A DNA stretch of 64,000 nucleotides from Candidatus Bathyarchaeota archaeon (GCA_023488905.1 JAMDCQ010000015.1:24324-88323); one strand, 5' to 3'; positions 29,842 through 40,713 are shown, counted from the stretch's first letter. The notes: generated by a model from the sequence alone, not told the origin. Numbers and translations are program-made.

Positions 29842-30723
29842 TTAGGGCATCAGCTTGGCTACGTTTTTGTCTCTGGGTACACAGAAATAATTCGCCACAG
29901 GCGTGCATTTAGTTCGGAACATAAGCAGATGGGGTTTGGTCAGTTTATATTCGGTTAAGGTTTCAGCATATCCCATGCCTTTTGCGAAGACCAGTTCCGC
30001 GGCTTCGTAGACTTTTAGGAATTCTGCAGAGACCTCTTTCTTCTGCAAGCCCACGGCATCTGCACCTGTGGTTATGACTTCGTCGGCGAGTTTGTCCATG
30101 TTGCTGATTTCCACGTCTTCCATGGTGGCGTCGTTGATTACGGGGCCGCCTTTGACCACATAGATAACTTTTAACCCCATGTTTTTAAGCTGCTCAACTA
30201 GAAGCGTGTCAAAAACGATTTCGCCAGCGTTATCCGCTAAATACAACACGCTCTGGGCTTTTTTTGATAATTCGTAGGCTGCATCGATGTCGTCGATGAC
30301 GAGGTCTTTACTGGCTTCACGCATAACGGTCGCTAAACTGTTCAGCGAAAACTTGTTTCCGGGGATATCAAACTCCATAATGTTGCCTACGATGGCGCAG
30401 AGGCAGGCTTTTTTAAAGCGTTCCTGCTGAGTGTATCCTGATTCAACTACCTTCTTCACACGGGGCAGCATTTTTAGCGCTTTTTGGTTGGCTAATTTCT
30501 TGTTGTACTTGTATGGGTCGTCGCAGCCTGTTAACTTGCGGATTATGCGGTCGCGTTTAGTTCCTATTTCAGCAGCGCATGAAGTAGGCTTGAACTCTTT
30601 GTTTAGGAGTTTAACAATTTCAGCTAAGCATCTAAACCGCAAGGCAGGGTTAGTGGTGGCTTGGTAGGTTTGGATTTGTGCCCGGCTGAGCAGGCATGCT
30701 TCGCATTCGGGTTCAACCTTCAA
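29842..30723 (-). CDS. DUF89 / ARMT1-like family protein
   Basis: ECEACLLSRAQIQ, LYLADNAGEIVFDTLLVEQL, VVKGGPVINDAT. Confidence 0.88.
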   Translation of the reverse strand: MKVEPECEACLLSRAQIQTYQATTNPALRFRCLAEIVKLLNKEFKPTSCAAEIGTKRDRIIRKLTGCDDPYKYNKKLANQKALKMLPRVKKVVESGYTQQERFKKACLCAIVGNIMEFDIPGNKFSLNSLATVMREASKDLVIDDIDAAYELSKKAQSVLYLADNAGEIVFDTLLVEQLKNMGLKVIYVVKGGPVINDATMEDVEISNMDKLADEVITTGADAVGLQKKEVSAEFLKVYEAAELVFAKGMGYAETLTEYKLTKPHLLMFRTKCTPVANYFCVPRDKNVAKLMP

Positions 30724-30739
30724 GTGGAGTCACGCGAGG

Positions 30740-31471
<732 letters not shown>

Positions 31472-31500
31472 TTAAAACTAAAAGAACAGACATTTGAGGA

Positions 31501-33183
31501 CTACTGAACTGTGGCTTTCATTGGGAGAGCGGCTCGTTTGGCGGTTTCCTCAGTTAGCATCCCAATTAACTGCCCGTTTTTCACAATCGCTGCGCGCTTG
31601 AAACCCTTCTCAGCCATTATCTTCATCGCTGTCACCATGGACTCGTCACCCAGCAGAATAATCAGCGGAGTAAACTTGAGGTCTTTTGCGAGGGTCTTCT
31701 GCGGATTCTTGCGGGTATCTATGATTTCTCTTAGGACTTCGCGGTCGTTTATGACGCCGAGGGGTTTGTGGCGTTCAGTGATGAGCACAGCGTTCACGTT
31801 GTTTTGTAGCATCCGCTGCACGACCTGAGTGACGGTGTCGGTGCTTTCAACTTCGATGGTTGGCAGTTTTGTGCCGGCTTGGCTGCTGATTTCGGTGATG
31901 TCTATGCCGCGTTTCCAGATGTCGTTTAGCATTTCGCTTGTGCGTTCGATTTGGCTGGTGTCTGTTGAGTAGAAGGTGTCGGGTAAGTAGAAGGCGGACT
32001 CCGCGAATTCGTTTAGCGGGGGAGTTTTGAACATGAAGAGGTGTTTGTTGTCCACCAACATCATCGTTAGGTAGCTGATGGGGACATGCTTGATTTCGTA
32101 GTGTTTGGCAAGTTTCTGGGCGGGCTCCAAATTATCCAAATCAATTGACGCCATTAAGCGAATCTTGAGACCTTTCCTAAAAAAATTGATGAGGGGATCG
32201 TCTTCAGCGAGGCGATTAACGCTCTGCGAAGAGGCGATGATGACAACGTCTTTTTTGGCGGAGTCCAGCACTTTGGTTACTTTATTCCAAGCTTCCTCCG
32301 CGCCCTTAATCACCAAGGTTTCCCCGATTGGAATACCGCTTTTAAGCTCGTCGATGCGTCTTGAGGCGTCAACACCGCTCTGCCACATCTGCACAAAAAA
32401 CGCCTTCAAAACTGAAATGAACATTTTATCGTTAATCCACAGCCCTTCATCTTCCAAGTTGAGCACGGAGGCTTCGTTGCCAAAGGGCGCGTAGAGGATG
32501 GCTTCTTCCTCGTCTTTGATGAGGAAGCGTGGGAAGAATTTGGCGCCCATGTTGACGTGGCGGAGTTTTATGTTGAGTTCTTGGTTGTTTATGCTTCGGT
32601 CGAGGCGTTCAGCCACTTTGAGGTTCTCGTTGGACACGTTAGTTATGATTTGAACTTGCACGTTTCGGTCTTTAGATGGTTCCACTGCCGCATCAAAGAC
32701 GCCTGCGGTGTCTTCCTGAATCAGCCCCAGGGAAGTCGTTAAAACGATAATTTCAGATTTGGATTCCTCGATCATGTTGAGCATTTTTGAGTGAATCTTT
32801 TTCTTGCCTGTTATGATGGAGAATTTGGCGACGGGGTACTCGGATTCAGGGGCGCTTATTGATTGCCAGGCTGTTAAGAGGTTCTGTTTCTGATCGTTTA
32901 GGGTGACGACCTCGTTCTTTTTGGCGGTTATAAAGTTATCAACTAAGGCAGAGAACGGAACGATCGTGAAGCGTGTGGGGCGCTCCAAGGTTGCTTCTAT
33001 GAAGCCTTTTTCTTGGAGTTTTTTGAATGTGCGGTAAGCCTGCACGCGTTCCATCTTTAGGCGTTTGGCGACGAAGCTGGTGGATTGCACGCCGCTCTTG
33101 GCGAGAAACATGTACACTTGAATCTCTCGCTTTGACAAACCCAGAATCTGTAGAAAGCGGGTTACGTCTTTTTCACTCATCAA
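31501..33183 (-). CDS. TrmB-family transcriptional regulator with C-terminal CBS domain pair
   Basis: N-terminal TrmB HTH (LGLSKREIQVYMFLAKSGVQSTSFVAKRLKMERVQAYRTFKKLQEKG); C-terminal CBS repeats. Confidence 0.85.
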   Translation of the reverse strand: MMSEKDVTRFLQILGLSKREIQVYMFLAKSGVQSTSFVAKRLKMERVQAYRTFKKLQEKGFIEATLERPTRFTIVPFSALVDNFITAKKNEVVTLNDQKQNLLTAWQSISAPESEYPVAKFSIITGKKKIHSKMLNMIEESKSEIIVLTTSLGLIQEDTAGVFDAAVEPSKDRNVQVQIITNVSNENLKVAERLDRSINNQELNIKLRHVNMGAKFFPRFLIKDEEEAILYAPFGNEASVLNLEDEGLWINDKMFISVLKAFFVQMWQSGVDASRRIDELKSGIPIGETLVIKGAEEAWNKVTKVLDSAKKDVVIIASSQSVNRLAEDDPLINFFRKGLKIRLMASIDLDNLEPAQKLAKHYEIKHVPISYLTMMLVDNKHLFMFKTPPLNEFAESAFYLPDTFYSTDTSQIERTSEMLNDIWKRGIDITEISSQAGTKLPTIEVESTDTVTQVVQRMLQNNVNAVLITERHKPLGVINDREVLREIIDTRKNPQKTLAKDLKFTPLIILLGDESMVTAMKIMAEKGFKRAAIVKNGQLIGMLTEETAKRAALPMKATVQ

Positions 33184-33284
33184 TTAACCGCCGTGCAAAA
33201 CACCGCATAAACAATTGTAAAGTAGGTTGAAGCACCTAATAAATTGTATCTTTTTTGACACAACAAAACACAATAATTATGGAT

Positions 33285-33950
33285 TTAAACAAGCGTCCGC
33301 TGCTTGCTTCCATGCTCAGCCTTAGCGCGCCGGGCAGGCTCCCAAGATTTCCGCACACAACTCGGATAACAACCCCCATTCTCACACAGCAACCGCTTGA
33401 GGAACCCCATGGTTTCGTCGTCGGTTAAGTAGCCGCTGCCGAAGTCGCCGTACGTGACCTTGAGGGCGTTGATTTCTCTGTCCCGCTCTACCTTAGCTAT
33501 GATTGATGCGGCTGAAACCACTGGGTATGTGCGGTCTGCTTTATGCTTTGAAATGATTGTTGTTTGGGTTGTGAGGCACTCTTTGATGTGCTCGCCGAAG
33601 CGTTCCTGCCGCACGTCGGCGGCGTCCACGTAGGCTTCGTCTGGGTGAAGTTCATGGATGATTTTTGCCATGGTCTGAGCTTCGAGGCGGTTGAGTTTGT
33701 AGAGTGTGCGTTTGCTGCGGACGGCTTTGTCGATGATGTAGGGGGGGACTTTTATGGTGTGGTAGCTTTGGACGAGTTTTAAAATTTCTGGGTAGAGCGC
33801 TTCGCGTTTCTTAGGTGTGAGCAGTTTTGAGTCTTTGACGCCTAACCCTGCGAGTTGGGGCAGCTTTTCTGATTGTACACAGACACCCGCAACCACAAGT
33901 GGCCCAATTACGCATCCGCGTCCCGCTTCATCTACCCCCGCAACCAGCAT
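33285..33950 (-). CDS. rnhB: Ribonuclease HII
   Basis: VAGVDEAGRGCVIGPLVVAG; YVDAADV; VVSAASIIAKVERDREI. Confidence 0.95.
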   Translation of the reverse strand: MLVAGVDEAGRGCVIGPLVVAGVCVQSEKLPQLAGLGVKDSKLLTPKKREALYPEILKLVQSYHTIKVPPYIIDKAVRSKRTLYKLNRLEAQTMAKIIHELHPDEAYVDAADVRQERFGEHIKECLTTQTTIISKHKADRTYPVVSAASIIAKVERDREINALKVTYGDFGSGYLTDDETMGFLKRLLCENGGCYPSCVRKSWEPARRAKAEHGSKQRTLV

Positions 33951-34013
33951 AAGATGTTTCCTCTGTGAGATTGCATCGATTTCTAGTGTATAATGCTTTT
34001 CTAAAAAGGTAGG

Positions 34014-34568
34014 TTAGACTGGTAAGTGCATCTCGCCCACCGAGTAATGCACGATTTCGCCTCGACGGTTCATAACTGCCAAAACCAACTCTTTCTTTTG
34101 ACTCTGACACTTCTGCAACGCAGCCGCCAAGTCGCTAATGGGTAAAGGTTTGCCTTCCTGCGTCACCAAAATCAGATACGGCGCTGTATCCTTGCCGTAT
34201 GCCCCGCGCTCATAGATACGGAAGTCGATGCCTGCGCCGAAGCCTTCGCGCACCACGTACCCGCGGCTTCGCAGGTCACGGTAAACAAGGTAGTTTACCC
34301 AAGCGTTCTCGTTTTGCGCTTCGTAACAGTGGAGTACCGCCTGAAAATCCATATTTGCGCCATCTACATTTTGGACTTCCAGCATGCCCTTGTCTTGCAG
34401 GTAGAGTGACTCAAAAAACGCCAACGTGAAAACCTTGCCCTCAACTGTGCCGTATCCGCGGTTGGTAAGCTGGTCGATGCTGCTCTGCTCAGAGACGACT
34501 ACGCCCTCCTCTGCGATGGTGCCTGTGGTTCGGAATTCTACCAGTGCTGCTTTTTTTGGTTCACTCAT
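34014..34568 (-). CDS. tRNA-splicing endonuclease paralog, probable structural subunit
   Basis: YLVYRDLRSRGYVVREGFGAGIDFRIYERGAYGKDTAPYLILV; His at the HAPYMV position of the other paralog is replaced by Thr. Confidence 0.83.
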   Translation of the reverse strand: MSEPKKAALVEFRTTGTIAEEGVVVSEQSSIDQLTNRGYGTVEGKVFTLAFFESLYLQDKGMLEVQNVDGANMDFQAVLHCYEAQNENAWVNYLVYRDLRSRGYVVREGFGAGIDFRIYERGAYGKDTAPYLILVTQEGKPLPISDLAAALQKCQSQKKELVLAVMNRRGEIVHYSVGEMHLPV

Positions 34569-34593
34569 AATTATCCGCTTCGCAGGGGGTATG

Positions 34594-35652
34594 TTATAGT
34601 TTTCCTTTCTTAAAGGCGGGAAAGTCTTTGCTGTAGTATACTTTTGTTTCGCAGATAATCGCAGTAACATACTTCAGCGGCGTGGCGTCAAAAGCGGGGT
34701 TGTAGACGGCGACTCCATCTGGGGCGGTTTGCTGGCAACCCACATGGGTGACTTCTTCGGGTTTGCGTTCCTCTATGGTTACATCTGCGGCTTTGCATGA
34801 TAAATCAAAAGTGGATTTGGGCGCGGCGACGTAGAAGGGTATCTTGTGTTCATGAGCTAGGACCGCTACGCCGTAGGTGCCGATTTTGTTGAAAACCGCG
34901 TCCTGCACGATGCGGTCAGCGCCCACAATGACTTTGTCCACTAAGCCCTTGCTCATGACATGCGCAGCCATGTTGTCGGTAATTAGGGTGACGGGTATGC
35001 CATCGCGTTTCAACTCGTAAGCCGTTAACCTTGCACCCTGCAGAAGAGGCCGAGTTTCGTCAGCGATAACCTTGATTTTCTTGCCCCCCTCCCACGCAGC
35101 CCGTATGACTCCGAGGGCGGTGCCGTATTCGACAGTTGCAAGTTCACCCGCGTTGCAGTGGGTCAAAATCGTGTCGCCGTCTTCGATGAGGACTGAGCCG
35201 TTTTTGCCAATCGCGCGGTTCTGGGCGGCGTCTTCGTCGGCGATTTTCTGGGCTTCCTCAATAACTGCGGCTTTGAGCTCTTCTACGCCACCCGAGAAAG
35301 TTTTCGCCTTGCCCAATACGCGGTCAACGCCCCAAAACAAGTTAACTGCGGTGGGTCTCTGAGCCTTAATGAGCGCACCTGCCGTCTCGAGTTCTGCGAG
35401 TAATTGCTTTGTGGTTTTAGCTTTGGATCTGTAAGCGGCAATCGCAACACCAAACCCCGCTGCTGCACCCAAAAGCGGAGCACCTCGAACGCGGAGCGTT
35501 TTTATGGCTTCTGCCATTTGCTCGACGGTTTTGATTTCTAAGGTGGCTTCTTGTAGGGGAAGCTTGGTTTGGTCAGGAGTGATAACTGTACCGTTCTGCC
35601 ACTTAATCATTCGCATGTATAGTTCCTCTTTTGGCGGTTTAGCTACGATCAA
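34594..35652 (-). CDS. mtnA: S-methyl-5-thioribose-1-phosphate isomerase family (MtnA-like)
   Basis: LRVRGAPLLGAAAGFGVAIAA; LTHCNAGELATVEYGTALGVI; GADRIVQDAVFNKIGTYG. Confidence 0.9.
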   Translation of the reverse strand: MIVAKPPKEELYMRMIKWQNGTVITPDQTKLPLQEATLEIKTVEQMAEAIKTLRVRGAPLLGAAAGFGVAIAAYRSKAKTTKQLLAELETAGALIKAQRPTAVNLFWGVDRVLGKAKTFSGGVEELKAAVIEEAQKIADEDAAQNRAIGKNGSVLIEDGDTILTHCNAGELATVEYGTALGVIRAAWEGGKKIKVIADETRPLLQGARLTAYELKRDGIPVTLITDNMAAHVMSKGLVDKVIVGADRIVQDAVFNKIGTYGVAVLAHEHKIPFYVAAPKSTFDLSCKAADVTIEERKPEEVTHVGCQQTAPDGVAVYNPAFDATPLKYVTAIICETKVYYSKDFPAFKKGKL

Positions 35653-36388
35653 AAGGAGACTTGAGATGGGTAACGACTTCGACAGGAGAGTCTTCGCCTG
35701 ACTTTAGACGCTTCTTCCATTCCTCGCCCACCGCGATAAGCGAGAATATTCCTGAGACTTCGGCTTTGGATTTCTTCACCAAATTCACCAGCGCCTCCTG
35801 CGTCTCGCCGCTCTTAATCATATCATCCACCACAAGCACGCTGTCACGTTTCTTGATGGATTCCTTGGGAATATAGAGCGTCACTGTTACGCCGCTGTCG
35901 CGTCCCAAAATGTATGTTTCTTCAAGAAAAGCTTTGACCCCGACTTCCTTGTTGCGTTTCGCCACGATGAGGTTTACGCCGAGTGCGTTTGCAACCATAG
36001 TGGCTAAGGGGATGCCGTCGGTTGCTGCTGTTAAGATTTTTGTAACACGTTTACCCGCGAAATTGGCTAGGGCGTGGTTTGCGGCTTGTTGGAGTATATT
36101 GTAGTCTCCGACGATTTCGGTGTTGTCAAAGTAGCCGATGTCGTCGAATTTGATTCTACTGCGCAGTTCCGCTTCAAGCCCGACGAGTTTAGTGAGGACA
36201 CGCCAAAGTTGTTTAGCGCGGGTGGTGTTGGGCAACACGTGACCTTTGGCGTAGCGACTCAGCACTGTAACGGGTAAGCCTGTTTTGGAGGCTAACTCGC
36301 GGTAAGTGATGTTTCGCTTGTATTTTGCTGTGCGTAAAAGCTCGATTGTCATTAATCGAAGTTTTAGGTCTTCTGCGTGAGTGCTCAA
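35639..36388 (-). CDS. HTH plus phosphoribosyltransferase domain protein (GfcR-like)
   Basis: N-terminal HTH then VLVVDDMIKSGETQEALVNLV PRPP-binding motif. Confidence 0.83.
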   Translation of the reverse strand: MSTHAEDLKLRLMTIELLRTAKYKRNITYRELASKTGLPVTVLSRYAKGHVLPNTTRAKQLWRVLTKLVGLEAELRSRIKFDDIGYFDNTEIVGDYNILQQAANHALANFAGKRVTKILTAATDGIPLATMVANALGVNLIVAKRNKEVGVKAFLEETYILGRDSGVTVTLYIPKESIKKRDSVLVVDDMIKSGETQEALVNLVKKSKAEVSGIFSLIAVGEEWKKRLKSGEDSPVEVVTHLKSPFDRS

Positions 36389-36523
36389 CTTCCCTTTACC
36401 CCAATTTACACATATACGTCAATTAATATAATGATACCTACTAGTGCAGGTTGGAGATTTATAACTTTCCGTTAAAAAATCGAGGCAATAAAATGAAACC
36501 TGAAAAAGAAGCAGATTTCAGGT

Positions 36524-36889
36524 TTAGTATTTAGTGAAGTAGATTACGCCGTTTTCTTTGAAACCACGCAACAACTCACAGTGACGCAGAACCGCGAACT
36601 CCCGCTCCAAAGCCTCAGGCGAAAGGCCAAGCGCCTTCATGGTTTCTTCGCGGCTGATGCGCCCTTTCTGCACGACGAGGTCATAGATTTTCTTCTGCAC
36701 CCCGCTCAACCCGTCTGTGCCTGTTTGCCCAAGCTGTTTACGCACCATCAAAGTGGAGGAGACCGCGGTGGGGTCGCAGGTTTTGGGAGGATTCATCAAA
36801 TCAAAGCAGCAATCTTCACAAAGGGATTTGCCTTGATAGGTGTTAACTTCGTTTTCAGCTAGTTCTAAGCCGCAACGTTCACACTTCAT
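36524..36889 (-). CDS. Zinc-finger plus winged-helix protein
   Basis: CERCGLELAENEVNTYQGKSLCEDCC followed by wHTH. Confidence 0.7.
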   Translation of the reverse strand: MKCERCGLELAENEVNTYQGKSLCEDCCFDLMNPPKTCDPTAVSSTLMVRKQLGQTGTDGLSGVQKKIYDLVVQKGRISREETMKALGLSPEALEREFAVLRHCELLRGFKENGVIYFTKY

Positions 36890-37005
36890 ACTATTTGCCT
36901 CAAACGTCATACTGGCGACACAGTTTATTTCTCTTTCGCAGACGCGTAGAAAATATAGGTTTTTTAAATGGAAAAGAGACTGCTATAACAAACGGGGATA
37001 TTGGG

Positions 37006-37557
37006 ATGCAGCGGCTTCAGCGGCTATTCATACTTGCCTTGTTCGGCTCAATCATCTTTGTCGCCAACATGTTCCTGCCGCCACCGTTCAACTACCTCAT
37101 GATGGTCATCCAAGCCGTATTTTTGGCTTTAAGCGCTCTCTTCATTAAACGAGCAGGCGCAATGTATGCCGGTGCAATCGGCGGATTATTAACAGCGTTA
37201 CTAAGTGGTTCCGCTCTTGGACCCTTCACGTTCTTCTTCAGTTTCCTCTTCGGCGTCTTTGTAGACCTTTTCCTGTTCGCTTTCAGAATTAAAGGGACAC
37301 GAGAAGGCGTAAATCGCAACCGCCTCATAGCTGCGATGGCGCTCAGTACCTTAATGATTGCGGTTTCAAGTTACTCCGCTTTTGCGTTACTGCCCCAATC
37401 CTTTAATCTGGAAAAAATTGCTTTTGTCAGCCTCTTCATCCAGCCAAGCCCGATGCTGACGGTGTTGGTGTTGTTTATGGGTCCCGCAACAGGTGCCGTG
37501 GCAGGGTATGCCTCCGCTTACCTTTGGAACAGGTACCTGCGCTACATCAGCGTTTAA
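37006..37557 (+). CDS. Polytopic membrane protein, possibly ECF-transporter S-component-like
   Basis: MQRLQRLFILALFGSIIFVANMFLPPPFNYLMMVIQ..., ~5-6 TM helices. Confidence 0.55.
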   Translation: MQRLQRLFILALFGSIIFVANMFLPPPFNYLMMVIQAVFLALSALFIKRAGAMYAGAIGGLLTALLSGSALGPFTFFFSFLFGVFVDLFLFAFRIKGTREGVNRNRLIAAMALSTLMIAVSSYSAFALLPQSFNLEKIAFVSLFIQPSPMLTVLVLFMGPATGAVAGYASAYLWNRYLRYISV

Positions 37558-37828
37558 GTGTCCTTGAATTCAGCCTTGATTTTTTCATCCACAAGCTTAG
37601 CAATCATCAAATTAGAAATAAACACACACCGAACGCCCAAAAGCTCAGCGAGTTCAGCGGGTTTCTGGTCCTGCGTAACCAGCAGCAAATCGTGTTTGAG
37701 GGCGTATTCAACCACATCGCGGTCTTTAGCTGCCTTTAACCTGCTTCCTGAGCAGTCAAAACTTCATAGCCTAAAGTCTCGAAGTACTCTTTTAGGCCAG
37801 CGTACATCTCATCAAGTAAGAGCTTCAT
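37554..37828 (-). pseudogene. DUF5615/PIN-like protein, frameshifted
   Basis: Reads MKLLLDEMYAGLKEYFETLGYEVLTAQEAG then, after one missing base near 37738, LKAAKDRDVVEYALKHDLLLVTQDQKPAELAELLGVRCVFISNLMIAKLVDEKIKAEFKDT*. Confidence 0.7.
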
Positions 37829-37884
37829 AGCAACCGCTTACTCACTGAGAGAACAAAAATATTTAGGGTTTACCCAAAAAAGCT

Positions 37885-38517
37885 TTAGTCTATGAGCAGT
37901 AGCGCAAATGAGTCTGCGCTTTTCGTGAACGGGAAAGTGAATGCTATGCCAGCGTTGGCTGCAGTTTTCTTTACGTTTACGCCTATTGCGTCCTCGGACA
38001 TGCGTGCCAGTTCGGGGTGGCGGCAGATTTTTGTTTCTGTGTTACATTTTTCGCAGAGTTGACAATGCCCAGAAATGAACGAGATGGCAAGCGAGTAGCC
38101 TTGATTCATGGCGGCTTTTTCTAAGCTTACGACGCTTTCGAGCATTTGGCGTTTGGAGTCTTTCCAGTCCTGCCAGAACTTGGCGGCTTTTTCTTTGGAG
38201 TCTTTGGGGACCGTGGGGTCGGTTTCGTAGGTCATTAGGTACTTGTAGACTTCTGGTTCGGCGGTGGCGTTGGTGGTGAACTTCAGGAACATGGCGTAGC
38301 TGTATTCGGAAACGATTTTTCGGAATTGCTCAGCGGTGGGTGTGTAGGGTGGGCAGGCGAGGGTTTTGCCGTAGTGGTTGCAGCCGACTTTGCATTTTAA
38401 GACGACGCGGTCTTCGACGACGACTTTGCTGGTTTGGATGATTTTGGCGTCTGCTGCGCCTTTTTCGAGGGCTAACTTGACGAGGAACTCGAATTTTTGT
38501 GTATCATTCTCTGGCAT
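37885..38517 (-). CDS. DUF2284 metal-binding protein
   Basis: CNHYGKTLACPPYTPTAEQFRKIV; SGHCQLCEKCNTETKICRHPELARMSEDAIGVNV. Confidence 0.88.
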   Translation of the reverse strand: MPENDTQKFEFLVKLALEKGAADAKIIQTSKVVVEDRVVLKCKVGCNHYGKTLACPPYTPTAEQFRKIVSEYSYAMFLKFTTNATAEPEVYKYLMTYETDPTVPKDSKEKAAKFWQDWKDSKRQMLESVVSLEKAAMNQGYSLAISFISGHCQLCEKCNTETKICRHPELARMSEDAIGVNVKKTAANAGIAFTFPFTKSADSFALLLID

Positions 38518-38769
38518 AAGGGTCACTGGTTGCTGGGCTTGAAGTAGGCTTTTGATATAAACGTTTAGCAGCCCAAGCGGTTTTGGGTTGATTAAGATCG
38601 AGATGACAGTGGGCACATTTGGGGGTATTAGAATCAGTTGCGGAAACAATAGTGAGGGTGAACTTGGCTGCTTTAAATAAGGGAGGGGAGGTGACTGGTG
38701 AGAGGCCGCGTGGTTTAGCAGGTGGACTACTTTCACGGAAAACGCAGCCGCTGCCACGGAATCACTGTG

Positions 38770-38890
38770 TTTAGGTGCGTTTTTCGCCAACATATTAGGA
38801 TCCAAATATCAGACCCATGCAGAAACCTAAAGAGGGATCCTAACAGGCGGCAAGTGGGTGCGTTTAGCGCATTGCCCAGTGCAGAAAAAA
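38770..38890 (-). repeat. Dispersed intergenic repeat, ATATTTGGATCCTAATAT family, copy 1
   Basis: Core 38792-38809; aligns with 49300-49400 and 57974-58080. Confidence 0.65.
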
Positions 38891-38964
38891 CCACAATCTA
38901 ACCTTTGTGTTATATGCTGACCCGCCAAGTTGGTGGCAGAGGGTCTATGAGCGTTGCATGAAAG

Positions 38965-39870
38965 CTACTGTGGCGGGTTAATTTTTATCTGGTAGAGGTT
39001 GGGCCAGTTTTTGCCGGTTACGAATAAGCGATCGTTTTGGGCATCATATGCTATGCCGTTGAGCACTGCGTTTGAGTCGCTTGACTGGTAGATTCCAGTC
39101 AGGTCAATCCAGCCCTTAACTAGCCCCGTTTGCGGATTGATTACGGCGATTTTTTGTTCCATAAAAATGTTAGCGTAAATGTCACCGTTTACGTATTCAA
39201 GCTCGTTTAAGTAATGTATGGCTTTGTCGCCGTCTTTAACGCTTATTTGCCCAGTTACTGTGTAACTGTTGGGATCTATGAAGTACAGCGTCGAGGAACC
39301 GTCACTCATAATCAGCTTTGCACCGTCGTAGGTTAAACCCCAACCCTGTGTGGCATAACTAAAGTTTCCCAATAAACTAAACGTCTCTTTATCATAAACA
39401 AACCCGACATGCTCAAGCCAAGTTAATTGAATCAATGAACCATTAACTAACGTTAAGCCTTCGCCGAAAAACTCGCTGGAAAGCGCATATTCTTGTAGGA
39501 CGCTGCCGCTTGCAAGGTCAACCCGTCGCAGATATGAATTTCCATAGCCGCCTGTGCTTTCAAAAAGCGCTCCATCATGGAATATTAGGCCTTCAGTGAA
39601 TGCGTTAGTATCATGCGGATAGGTGTTGATAATTTGGTATGTGTATGTTGGGGCATTACTGGCGGGATTTGTCGGTATCGGTGAAGGTGTTATTGTAGTT
39701 GAAGGGTTATCTGAGGGTAAAGGAGTCAGGGTTGGTTTTATGGTGGGCTTTGGCGATGGAGTCGGTGCGGGTTGAGTTTGAGGAATAAAGCCGCCAAGAA
39801 GAAAAGCTGTTAAACCAAGTAAAAGTATGGCTAAAACTAAAATAACTGCTATTATTTGTCTTTTTTTCAT
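38965..39870 (-). CDS. Glutaminyl-peptide cyclotransferase (beta-propeller glutamine cyclotransferase)
   Basis: YPHDTNAFTEGLIFHDGALFESTGGYGNSYLRRVDL; signal peptide and Pro/Thr stalk. Confidence 0.87.
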   Translation of the reverse strand: MKKRQIIAVILVLAILLLGLTAFLLGGFIPQTQPAPTPSPKPTIKPTLTPLPSDNPSTTITPSPIPTNPASNAPTYTYQIINTYPHDTNAFTEGLIFHDGALFESTGGYGNSYLRRVDLASGSVLQEYALSSEFFGEGLTLVNGSLIQLTWLEHVGFVYDKETFSLLGNFSYATQGWGLTYDGAKLIMSDGSSTLYFIDPNSYTVTGQISVKDGDKAIHYLNELEYVNGDIYANIFMEQKIAVINPQTGLVKGWIDLTGIYQSSDSNAVLNGIAYDAQNDRLFVTGKNWPNLYQIKINPPQ

Positions 39871-40000
39871 CTTAAAACTAACAATGACGCCAGATGTTTA
39901 TATCTTCGACGCTGACGCCTAAAAACCATTGGAGCGAAACACTTAAGTGCACAGAAAAAGTAACATTTGTCTCAGACTACAAAATAGGTGTTGAAATCAA

Positions 40001-40555
40001 TTGGCTGTAGAAGGTTTTTTCGAAAACAAAAAGGAACCAGTAGAAGCCAAAGTCGGCGACTTAACCCCGCAATCTAAAGCAGTTAATGTCACGGCCAAGG
40101 TAGTATCCAAAACTGAAATACGCGAAATCCCAATGGGCAGAGACGGCTCACCACACAAAGTCAGCGATGCACTCATCGGAGACGAAACAGGTGTAGTCTA
40201 CCTAACATTATGGGATGACAACATTGAAAAAGTCAATGACGGCGACACCGTACGTGTTGAAAACGGCTATGTCACGCTATTCAAAGGCAACATACGCCTA
40301 AACATCGGCAAATACGGAAAACTAGAACCAGCAGCAGCCCCGCTCGCAGCAGAAGTAAACACAGAAAACAACGTATCAAGCAAAACATACGAACAAGAAC
40401 GCAGACCATTCAGAGGCGGAAGAGGCGGCGGCCGAGGATTCGGCGGAGGCGGCGGTTACGGCGGCGGTAGAGACCGACGCGGTGGCGGCGGCTTCGGTGG
40501 CGGTCGCGATAGAGGCGATCGTCGCGGTGGCGGCGGTTACAGACCAAGATACTAA
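40001..40555 (+). CDS. OB-fold single-strand nucleic-acid-binding protein with C-terminal RGG/G-rich tail
   Basis: VGDLTPQSKAVNVTAKVVSKTEIR...GDETGVVYLTLWDDNIEKVNDGDTVRVENGYV; tail RGGRGGGRGFGGGGGYGGGRDRRGG. Confidence 0.87.
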   Translation: MAVEGFFENKKEPVEAKVGDLTPQSKAVNVTAKVVSKTEIREIPMGRDGSPHKVSDALIGDETGVVYLTLWDDNIEKVNDGDTVRVENGYVTLFKGNIRLNIGKYGKLEPAAAPLAAEVNTENNVSSKTYEQERRPFRGGRGGGRGFGGGGGYGGGRDRRGGGGFGGGRDRGDRRGGGGYRPRY

Positions 40556-40713
40556 ACTTTCAATGGTTTAGAAGAAGAATTTTTTTCTTTTTTTGTTTAT
40601 TTTAATTCTTGATCGTATTCTCCACTCTTAGCGCATAGTTATCCATAATGGTGTTGCCATTCGGAAACGCTTAAAACCCTCCGCGGAGTAGCCGTCAATA
40701 GGAGAACACTACT

